DNA from: Peptococcaceae bacterium UBA4997
GTDB taxonomy: Bacteria > Bacillota > Dehalobacteriia > UBA4068 > UBA4997
Assembly: GCA_002398485.1 (NCBI GenBank)
Contig: DGYV01000020.1
Span: forward strand, 24,853-35,623
Length of the DNA stretch: 10,771 nucleotides
Direction of reading: 5' to 3'
The translations under genes and the position numbers were made by a program. This document shows, in pieces, positions 5,525-10,771 of the stretch. The stretch's first letter is position 1. Every line of letters begins with the position of its first letter. The notes beneath the pieces were generated by a model, which was given only the letters and a program-made list of their open reading frames with translations, made no database searches and was not told the origin of the DNA.

Positions 5525-6832
5525 TTGACGGAAATCAAAAAAACCCATGAATCCAATCCTGGGGGGGAAAACCATAACAATAATAATGGAATAGAAAATA
5601 GGGCAAAGCTCGAAGGTAAGCAAACAACCCAAACCACAGCGCAGTTGAACAGCTCTGTGGAGGAAGACAAGCCTTATGACCCTTATTCCTGGGCGGACGA
5701 ACCTGTAAAGCCCAAAGTATTGGAACCGGAAATAGAGGAGGTAGAGCAGGTAGAGGAGGTAGAGCAAGTAGAGCAGGTAGAGCAGGAGGAAACGCCTGCA
5801 CAGGAAGAAGTTTTTTATTTTACCGAGGCGGATTTGCCCAAATATCCGCCTGCCCGTGCATTATCGGAAGGGGCATTGCTTTCTGCACTGGCTGCGGTTT
5901 TGGGGCTTTTGGCATATTATGTGCCTGTAGTTGGCATAATAGCTACTTTTATTTGGCCCATACCGCTCTCTCTTTTGATTTTACGGCAGGGTTTGGGTTG
6001 GGGGCTTTTGGGCACTGTTATCACAGCGGCTGTGTTGACTTTGTTTACGGGGCCTTTGAATGGCCTTTTATTGATTATCAATATGGCAGGTGTAGGCATT
6101 TGGTATGGTTACAGCTACCGTAAAGGGGTAAAACCTATTAAGGCCTTGGCTGTAGGTTCGGTGATTGCGGCAATTTCCGCTGCAATATTAGTGATGCTTT
6201 CCAATTATGTTATGGGCCTGCCTTTAATGGGCATTGCCGATCAATTGGAAAAACTTATTAAAGAAGCCGTTGCCATGTACCAAAACAGCGGTCTTTTAAA
6301 TAATTTGCCCGCAGGTATCAGCGTGGATGATTTTACCGAAAGCCTTATTACTACCATGAAAGCTTTGGTACCGGGTGCTTTTGTTATAGCGGCCATGGCT
6401 ATTGCTTTTATTTCTTATTTTCTTACCTGTGCTGTTTTTGGACGTTTGGGTTACAGGCGTCATGAGCTGCCGCGCTTTCGGGAGTGGCATTTGTCCTGGG
6501 TATTTTTATGGGGTTTGATCATAGCCTTTGCAGGCCTTTTGGGCGGCAGGTTTTGGGGCTATGAGTGGATGAAGCTTTTAGGCATGAATGTGCTTTATAT
6601 TTACAGCCCTATCCTTATTTTGTGCGGCATTTCACTTTTGGCCTGGTTTTGGTCGCGCTGGGCAGGTTCACCGATTCGGCTGATCATTGTTTTTGCTTTT
6701 ATTTTGCTTTTCCAGTATTCGCTTTATGCTCTTTTGATAATGGGCTTAACGGATACGGTTTTTGATATACGTAAACAGATTACGGCTGTGGAGGCGCAGC
6801 TTAAAAAAAATAATAAAGGGGGCAGGCGTTAA
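5525..6832 (+). CDS. DUF2232 family multi-pass membrane protein (YybS-like)
   Basis: The 435-residue protein starts at TTG, fixed by AGGAGG at 5512-5517. About the first 105 residues are hydrophilic and acidic, with a low-complexity VEQ/VEE tract at residues 70-87 built on a 9-bp DNA repeat. Eight or nine membrane helices follow, for example LLSALAAVLGLLAYYVPVVG, LLIINMAGVGIWYGY, AFVIAAMAIAFISYFLTCAV, LYIYSPILILCGISLLAWF and LIIVFAFILLFQYSLYALL. The C-terminus is a short basic tail. Position before rplI and dnaB and topology fit DUF2232/YybS, a family of uncertain role that resembles substrate-binding membrane subunits of vitamin transporters. The long acidic N-terminal region is not typical of the family. 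rplI follows nine bases later, so they are likely cotranscribed. No clear promoter was seen in 5414-5524. Confidence 0.82.
   Translation: MTEIKKTHESNPGGENHNNNNGIENRAKLEGKQTTQTTAQLNSSVEEDKPYDPYSWADEPVKPKVLEPEIEEVEQVEEVEQVEQVEQEETPAQEEVFYFTEADLPKYPPARALSEGALLSALAAVLGLLAYYVPVVGIIATFIWPIPLSLLILRQGLGWGLLGTVITAAVLTLFTGPLNGLLLIINMAGVGIWYGYSYRKGVKPIKALAVGSVIAAISAAILVMLSNYVMGLPLMGIADQLEKLIKEAVAMYQNSGLLNNLPAGISVDDFTESLITTMKALVPGAFVIAAMAIAFISYFLTCAVFGRLGYRRHELPRFREWHLSWVFLWGLIIAFAGLLGGRFWGYEWMKLLGMNVLYIYSPILILCGISLLAWFWSRWAGSPIRLIIVFAFILLFQYSLYALLIMGLTDTVFDIRKQITAVEAQLKKNNKGGRR
5732..5785 (+). repeat. Six-unit 9-bp tandem repeat within the DUF2232 gene
   Basis: Units of the form GTAGAGCAG (variants ATAGAGGAG, GTAGAGGAG, GTAGAGCAA) run head to tail, encoding IEE-VEQ-VEE-VEQ-VEQ-VEQ. 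Because the unit is three codons long, changes in copy number keep the frame and only lengthen or shorten the acidic cytoplasmic tail. Confidence 0.9.
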
Positions 6833-6841
6833 GCCGAGATT

Positions 6842-7288
6842 ATGAAAATAATTTTAAAAGAAGATGTGAAATCTTTAGGTAAAAAAGGGGATGTTAAAGA
6901 GGTTGCCGACGGTTATGCCAGGAATGTGCTTTTTGCTAAAAAACTGGCGGTGGAAGCTACCAAACATAATATGGAGGTTTTGGCTAATGAGGCCAAAAGG
7001 GAAAAAGAGCGTGAGGCGGAAAAGCTGGCAGAAGCCAAGGCTATTGCCGAAACTTTGCAAAGCATTATTGTGGAAATAGGTGCCAAATGTGGTGATGCGG
7101 GCAAGCTTTTCGGTTCTATTACCAATAAGGAAATAGCTGATGTCATAGCCCAAAAAGCGGGTATGGAAATTGATAAACGCAAGGTGGAAATTAAAGAACC
7201 CATTAAAACATTGGGTGATTACGAGGTTGTTCTTAAACTGCATCCGCAGGTGCATCAAAAAGTAGCGGTAAGAATAAAGGCCATTTAA
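6842..7288 (+). CDS. rplI: 50S ribosomal protein L9
   Basis: The 148-residue protein has the usual L9 length. The N domain begins MKIILKEDVKSLGKKGDVKEVADGYARNVL, the L9 signature shown here in two parts: MKIILKEDVKSLGKKGDVKE and VADGYARNVL. A long charged connecting helix follows (residues ~45-75), then the C domain with AGKLFGSITNKEIADVI and KTLGDYEVVLKLHPQV. L9 binds 23S rRNA near the L1 stalk. The local ribosome binding site is poor (only GAG at 6835-6837), with GGGGG 20 bases away. Translation may therefore depend on coupling with the preceding gene nine bases upstream. Confidence 0.97.
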   Translation: MKIILKEDVKSLGKKGDVKEVADGYARNVLFAKKLAVEATKHNMEVLANEAKREKEREAEKLAEAKAIAETLQSIIVEIGAKCGDAGKLFGSITNKEIADVIAQKAGMEIDKRKVEIKEPIKTLGDYEVVLKLHPQVHQKVAVRIKAI

Positions 7289-7303
7289 GTTCGGAGGATA
7301 ATC

Positions 7304-8638
7304 ATGGGCTTAGAACGTATACCACCGCAAAGCATAACTGCGGAAAAAGCGGTGCTGGGTGCTTGCCTGCTGAATGAAAACGCTGTTTACAGTGCGATGG
7401 AGCAGGTACAGGCGGCAGATTTTTATAAAAAAGAGAATCAGCTTATTTTCCAAGCTATTTTGGATTTGAATGCTAAAAATATAAACTGTGATTTGGTAAC
7501 AGTAATGGAGGAGCTGGAAAAGCGCGGCCAGCTGGAAAGCATTGGCGGAGCGGCTTATTTGGCGGAGCTCACGGGTGAAGTGCCCAGTGCCGCCGCGGCT
7601 GCCCATTACGGTAAGATAGTAGCGGATAAAGCCTTGCAAAGGCTTTTGATTTTGGCTGCCCAACAAGTGGTTGATGATGGCTTTGAAGGGCATAAGGATG
7701 TAGTGGAGCTTTTGGGCAATGCTGAAAGCGCCATTGTGCATGCGGGTGAACGCAAGCTGAAAAGGAATTACCGTATTGCCGAAGAAGTGATGATGGCTGA
7801 ATTCGAGAAAATAGATACCTTGAAAAGCCACGACGGCATTACGGGCATTCCTACTTTCCGGGATTTGGACAGGTACCTTTCGGGCCTGCAAAAAGGCGAT
7901 TTGATAATCTTGGCGGCACGTCCCGGTTGCGGTAAAACTTCTATGGCCTTGAATATTGCCGCTAATGCGGCGGTAGATCATGCCAAAAGTGTTTTGGTTT
8001 TCAGCTTGGAAATGCCCGTGGAACAGCTTGCTCAAAGGGTATTGTGCGGTAAAGCCAAGGTGGATCAAGGGCGCTGGCGTTCAGGCAGGCTAAGTGATGA
8101 AGAAATAGGCAGGCTTTCAAGCGGTATTGCTTTTTTTAATGAAAAGAAGCTGTTTTTGGATGATAGCCCGGGTATCACTATTCCGGAAATGCGTGCTAAT
8201 TGCCGCCGTATCCAGGCCGAACATGGGCTGGACTTGGTAGTAGTGGACTATTTGCAGCTAATGCGTTCCCATGTGCGTTCGGAAAGCCGTCAGTTGGAAA
8301 TCGCGGAGATTTCTCGTTCTTTAAAGGCTATGGCTAAGGAATTGTCGGTACCTGTTTTGGCCTTGTCCCAGTTATCCCGTTTAGCGGAGCAAAGCGGTGA
8401 AAAAGGGCCTCAGCTTTCACATTTGCGGGAATCGGGTTCCTTGGAGCAGGATGCCGACGTAGTTTTATTCATCAACCGCAGGAATAATGATATGGATGAT
8501 GGCGGTACGGGCGATAATGTGGTAGACGTGATCGTGGCTAAAAACCGTAACGGTCCCACAGGTGAAGAAAGGCTGGCTTTCCTGCGCGAATACACGCTGT
8601 TTGCCGATTTGGCAGAAGACTGGATAGGCGATGAATAA
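7304..8638 (+). CDS. dnaB: Replicative DNA helicase DnaB
   Basis: DnaB is the hexameric helicase that unwinds the replication fork (called DnaC in B. subtilis). The 444-residue protein has the DnaB N domain (residues ~6-110, IPPQSITAEKAVLGACLLNE, ITAE-type start). The RecA-like C domain carries Walker A at about 206-213 (RPGCGKTS), Walker B in LVVVDYLQLM, and the later motifs ALSQLSR, LRESGSLEQDADVVLFI and VAKNRNGPTG. No intein interrupts it. In many DnaB proteins Walker A reads RPSMGKT, so the cysteine here is a mild variant. CGGAGG at 7292-7297 is a good ribosome binding site, 15 bases after rplI. The pair rplI-dnaB is conserved in Bacillota. Confidence 0.97.
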   Translation: MGLERIPPQSITAEKAVLGACLLNENAVYSAMEQVQAADFYKKENQLIFQAILDLNAKNINCDLVTVMEELEKRGQLESIGGAAYLAELTGEVPSAAAAAHYGKIVADKALQRLLILAAQQVVDDGFEGHKDVVELLGNAESAIVHAGERKLKRNYRIAEEVMMAEFEKIDTLKSHDGITGIPTFRDLDRYLSGLQKGDLIILAARPGCGKTSMALNIAANAAVDHAKSVLVFSLEMPVEQLAQRVLCGKAKVDQGRWRSGRLSDEEIGRLSSGIAFFNEKKLFLDDSPGITIPEMRANCRRIQAEHGLDLVVVDYLQLMRSHVRSESRQLEIAEISRSLKAMAKELSVPVLALSQLSRLAEQSGEKGPQLSHLRESGSLEQDADVVLFINRRNNDMDDGGTGDNVVDVIVAKNRNGPTGEERLAFLREYTLFADLAEDWIGDE

Positions 8639-8652
8639 ACGCTTGGTTTTAC

Positions 8653-8690
8653 ATAAGTAATCTGTACATATGCATTAACAAATTACTTAT
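8653..8690. repeat. 9-bp inverted repeat just after dnaB
   Basis: ATAAGTAAT (8653-8661) pairs with ATTACTTAT (8682-8690) around a 20-base loop. It is AT-rich, with no T-run on either strand, so a terminator role is doubtful. Confidence 0.5.
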
Positions 8691-8700
8691 TATAAAAAAT

Positions 8701-8828
8701 AAAGGCCAAGGGCTACATTTTTAAGGGATATTGTTATTCTAAGCTTAAGCGAAGAATCTTTTAAGAACCTTCACTACTTTCGCGATGATACAAACAAACC
8801 CTTATGCGTAGCAATCTATGTGGCCTTT
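8701..8828. repeat. Large imperfect palindrome between convergent dnaB and the FUSC-like gene
   Basis: The two halves pair in register from the ends inwards: AAAGGCCA (8701-8708) with TGGCCTTT (8821-8828), GCTAC (8712-8716) with GTAGC (8808-8812), and TAAGGG (8722-8727) with CCCTTA (8799-8804). The central arms carry GCGAAGAATCTT (8749-8760) and the inverse AAGAACCTTCACT (8763-8775). The inner parts resemble the dispersed palindromic repeats seen in many bacterial genomes (ATTCT...AGCGAAGAATCT type). It contains no gene. It probably is a decayed repeat or MITE-like unit and could also block or end transcription from both sides. Confidence 0.65.
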
Positions 8829-8866
8829 GCTTTAATATATGTAATTAAGATATTTCTTTTTAGGGT

Positions 8867-9469
8867 TCAAGGAACTTCTGTTTTGTTATTTTGTTGGTTT
8901 GGAGGATTTTCAGTTTCCTGTTTTTCAGCTTGTTCAGGAACAGAGGCAGGGTAAATGTTTTGTTCTTGAAGCGGGGTATCGGGCGCGGTTTTGAAATTAT
9001 CCAAATCAAAATAAATATTTACAAAAATAGCGGCGCCAATACCTATCAAGCTGTGTATTACCCTGCTTAAGGCATATATAAAGGGCTCATCCGCACCTAT
9101 TTGGTAAACTATCACTAAAAATACTACACAGGCGGTGCCACTGCTGTCGGGAACTTTAGCTAAATTGCAGGTAAAAATTATTAGTACCACGGACAGGCTC
9201 ACCATAACTATTTGCATTTCACTGCCCATTACAAAGTGCGTGAACTGCATGGCAAAAGCACCTACAATGCCGCCGATGAAAGAGCCGGTTACCCTATTTT
9301 TGCCAACATCAACGGATTTATCGATAGTGGCCTGCATACATAAAATAGCGGAAATTGCGGCAAGCATTACCCCGTTTGCGCCAATGATGCTGTAAAGCAA
9401 ACAGCAAATAAATACTGCAATAGCTGTTTTGATATTGCGCATACCTATACCGAACAATTGTTTTGGCAT
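8867..9469 (-). CDS. FUSC / aromatic acid exporter-like membrane protein (short form)
   Basis: The 200-residue protein starts at ATG 9467-9469, with AGGAGG nine bases upstream on the minus strand (9479-9484). Four to five hydrophobic segments cover residues ~10-155, among them IKTAIAVFICCLLYSIIGAN, VMLAAISAILCMQATI, VTGSFIGGIVGAFAMQF and IVMVSLSVVLIIFTCNLA. The motif around VGKNRVTGSFIGGIVGA is typical of the ArAE_1/DUF939 family. The last 45 residues are a Pro/Glu/Gln/Asn-rich tail. Well-studied relatives have about 340 residues with a large cytoplasmic domain that is absent here. The frame runs cleanly to a stop, so this seems a natural short form and not a frameshifted gene. Substrate and direction of transport are unknown. 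It is the only minus-strand gene, convergent with dnaB and divergent from ilvC. Confidence 0.75.
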   Translation of the reverse strand: MPKQLFGIGMRNIKTAIAVFICCLLYSIIGANGVMLAAISAILCMQATIDKSVDVGKNRVTGSFIGGIVGAFAMQFTHFVMGSEMQIVMVSLSVVLIIFTCNLAKVPDSSGTACVVFLVIVYQIGADEPFIYALSRVIHSLIGIGAAIFVNIYFDLDNFKTAPDTPLQEQNIYPASVPEQAEKQETENPPNQQNNKTEVP

Positions 9470-9495
9470 GGCCTACCCCCTCCTTTTTAATTTAT

Positions 9496-9525
9496 TTTAA
9501 CATAATAACTAGATAATAAAAAGTC
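9496..9525. repeat. AT-rich 30-bp repeat, copy 1
   Basis: This copy matches copy 2 (9561-9590) at 28 of 30 positions, beginning TTTAACATAATAA and ending TAATAAAAAGTC. It lies 27 bp from the FUSC-like gene start. On the minus strand it could supply a promoter: ATGACT (9521-9526), 17 bp, then TATGTT (9498-9503). It could equally be a regulator-binding site. Confidence 0.7.
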
Positions 9526-9560
9526 ATGCGTGATGATTTAGCCAAGTATGGCCAGAAAAA

Positions 9561-9590
9561 TTTAACATAATAATTATATAATAAAAAGTC
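9561..9590. repeat. AT-rich 30-bp repeat, copy 2
   Basis: This is the second copy, starting 65 bp from the first, in the same orientation. It contains the 10-bp perfect palindrome ATTATATAAT at 9574-9583. It lies about 20 bp before the proposed -35 of ilvC. The spacing, about six helical turns, would suit two bound regulator molecules on one DNA face. Confidence 0.7.
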
Positions 9591-9609
9591 CGTTCAATGT
9601 TATAAATAC

Positions 9610-9638
9610 TTGATATTCAAGTTATGATGATGTAAAAT
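9610..9638 (+). promoter_or_regulatory. Promoter of ilvC
   Basis: The -35 is TTGATA (9610-9615) and the -10 is TAAAAT (9633-9638), five of six consensus bases each with a 17-bp spacer. Transcription from about 9645 would give a leader of about 54 bases, too short for a T-box or leader-peptide attenuator. Confidence 0.7.
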
Positions 9639-9655
9639 TGATATGTTACTATTGG

Positions 9656-9674
9656 GTTAAGTTTTATTCTTAAC
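9656..9674 (+). promoter_or_regulatory. Small hairpin in the ilvC leader
   Basis: GTTAAG (9656-9661) pairs with CTTAAC (9669-9674) around a seven-base loop. The right arm begins a third TTAACATA (9670-9677), the same octamer found in both upstream repeats. It may be an operator or a weak mRNA structure. The ribosome binding site AGGAGG lies a few bases further on. Confidence 0.4.
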
Positions 9675-9698
9675 ATATATTTTAGGAGGTAATTTAAA

Positions 9699-10706
9699 AT
9701 GGCAAAGATGTTTTATGAAAACGATGCTAACTTGGCTTTTCTTCAGGGGAAGAAAATCGCTATTTTAGGCTATGGCAGTCAGGGGCATGCTCAGGCCCAA
9801 AACTTAAGAGACAGCGGTTTGGATGTAATAGTTGCGGAATTGGAAGGTACCGCCAACTATGCCAAGGCTGTTGAGGACGGTTTCAAACCTGTAACTTCCG
9901 CTGAAGCGGCTGCTCAGGCAGATTATATCCAACTGCTTTTGCCTGATGAAATCCAGGCCATTGTTTATAAGAATGATGTTGCTCCCAACCTTAAAGCAGG
10001 AAAAATTTTGGGCTTTTCCCACGGCTTCAATATCCACTTTGGGCAAATCAATCCCCCCGCGGATGTAGACGTTGTTATGATTGCTCCCAAAAGCCCCGGC
10101 CACTTGGTACGCCGCTGCTACACTGAAGGCGCGGGCGTTCCCTGCCTGGTAGCTGTATACCAGAACGCTTCCGGCAAAGCTTTCGATTTAGCTATGGCTT
10201 ATGGTAAAGGTATTGGCGGTACTAAAGCAGGTATCATTGAAACCACCTTTAAAGAAGAAACCGAAACCGACTTGTTCGGTGAACAGGCTGTACTTTGCGG
10301 TGGTTGCTCCCATTTGATCATGGCAGGTTTTGAAACCTTGGTTAATGCGGGTTATCAGCCTGAAATCGCATATTTTGAATGCTTGCATGAATTAAAATTG
10401 ATTGTTGACTTAATCCATGAAAACGGTATTGGCATGATGCGTTATTCCGTAAGTGATACTGCCGAGTGGGGCGATTTAATTATTGGGCCACGCATTGTTA
10501 CGGATGAAACCAAAGCAGAAATGCGTAAAGTACTTAGCGAAATTCAAAACGGTGAATTCGCTAAAAACTGGATTTTGGAAAACCAAGCCGGTCGTTCTCA
10601 GTTCAACGCTTTGGCAAGACAAGGCCAAGAACACCAAATTGAAGTAGTTGGTAAAGAATTGCGTGCTATGATGCCTTGGCTGCAAAACAAAGTAAAACAA
10701 AGCTAA
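9699..10706 (+). CDS. ilvC: Ketol-acid reductoisomerase, class I, probably NADH-using
   Basis: IlvC isomerises and reduces acetolactate and acetohydroxybutyrate in valine, leucine and isoleucine synthesis. The 335-residue protein has the short class I form. It shows the Rossmann motif [13 protein letters not shown] (24-36), SHGFNIHFG with H108, [11 protein letters not shown] with K131, and the knotted C domain with metal ligands D191, E195, E227 and E231 plus S252 in [10 protein letters not shown]. The loop after the second beta strand reads AELEGTANY (46-54). Usual NADPH enzymes have a form like GLRxGSxSW, whose Arg and Ser hold the 2'-phosphate. Here Arg is Leu, the serines are Thr and Asn, and E47 is acidic, which points to NADH. 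It is a single gene with its own promoter and likely terminator. No ilvB, ilvN, ilvD or leuA appears in this window. Confidence 0.97.
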   Translation: MAKMFYENDANLAFLQGKKIAILGYGSQGHAQAQNLRDSGLDVIVAELEGTANYAKAVEDGFKPVTSAEAAAQADYIQLLLPDEIQAIVYKNDVAPNLKAGKILGFSHGFNIHFGQINPPADVDVVMIAPKSPGHLVRRCYTEGAGVPCLVAVYQNASGKAFDLAMAYGKGIGGTKAGIIETTFKEETETDLFGEQAVLCGGCSHLIMAGFETLVNAGYQPEIAYFECLHELKLIVDLIHENGIGMMRYSVSDTAEWGDLIIGPRIVTDETKAEMRKVLSEIQNGEFAKNWILENQAGRSQFNALARQGQEHQIEVVGKELRAMMPWLQNKVKQS

Positions 10707-10749
10707 GTTTTTTATAAACTGTAGTTTTGATATTTATAAGTATTTAAGC

Positions 10750-10771
10750 GGCTCTTGCTTAAGCAAGAGCC
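10750..10771 (+). terminator. Probable ilvC terminator stem, cut by the window end
   Basis: GGCTCTTGC (10750-10758) and GCAAGAGCC (10763-10771) form a perfect nine-pair stem around TTAA, 43 bases after the ilvC stop. The sequence ends at the last base of the stem, so whether a T-run follows cannot be seen. Confidence 0.65.

Noticed and set aside
5510..5801. Two minus-strand open frames rich in Leu/Tyr or Ala/Pro/Leu opposite the start of the DUF2232 gene
   Set aside because: Their odd composition is just the 9-bp repeat read backwards.
7310..8068. A 252-codon open frame on the minus strand inside dnaB
   Set aside because: It lies wholly antisense to a certain gene, its translation has no family features, and it is best explained by the codon use of dnaB.
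9135..9395. An 86-codon plus-strand open frame opposite the FUSC-like gene
   Set aside because: The minus strand has the better ribosome binding site and clear membrane segments; this frame is its shadow.
9545..9565. Possible CodY box near CCAGAAAAATTT upstream of ilvC
   Set aside because: Only the right half fits the consensus; about five of fifteen positions disagree.
9639..9698. T-box or leader-peptide attenuator for ilvC
   Set aside because: The leader from the proposed promoter is only about 54 bases and holds no T-box sequence, specifier stem or terminator.

Overview
The window reads as ordinary chromosome from a low-to-mid GC anaerobic Bacillota. The rpsF-ssb-rpsR and yybS-rplI-dnaB groups, DUF951 and a selenocysteine-type SelD support this. 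The protein style looks to me like the Negativicutes (perhaps Acidaminococcaceae) or a neighbouring Clostridia lineage, but that placement is an impression and not the result of a search. I see no prophage, CRISPR array, insertion sequence, tRNA or rRNA.

Layout. (1) 1-1896 is a selenium block: selD, read through an in-frame UGA with a SECIS-like hairpin, then yedF, separated by about 206 bp that hold a 10-bp inverted repeat. (2) 1936-2985 is a membrane-anchored HEAT-repeat protein of unknown role, closed by a hairpin. (3) 3059-4073 is an MscS-type channel overlapping a small DUF951 protein. (4) 4223-5413 is the S6/SSB/S18 operon, with a clear promoter, a structured leader resembling the S6:S18 autoregulatory motif, and a strong terminator. 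(5) 5525-8638 is a DUF2232 (YybS-like) membrane protein, ribosomal protein L9 and the replicative helicase DnaB. The cyclic-di-AMP phosphodiesterase gdpP, often found between yybS and rplI, is missing. (6) 8639-8866 is a convergent gap filled largely by a roughly 128-bp imperfect palindrome. (7) 8867-9469, on the minus strand, is a short FUSC/aromatic-acid-exporter-like membrane protein. (8) 9470-9698 is an AT-rich divergent gap with two near-identical 30-bp repeats and a promoter for ilvC. (9) 9699-10706 is ilvC, whose cofactor loop suggests NADH preference, followed by a palindrome cut by the window end.

How the genes fit together. SelD makes selenophosphate and YedF probably handles or delivers selenium or sulfur. 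S6 and S18 bind each other and probably repress their own message. SSB and DnaB serve replication, and L9 serves the ribosome. IlvC makes branched-chain amino acid precursors. I did not find a convincing undescribed multi-gene system. The best leads are the Sec-SelD start, the two-state rpsF leader, the IlvC cofactor loop, the duplicated AT-rich motif and the large palindrome.
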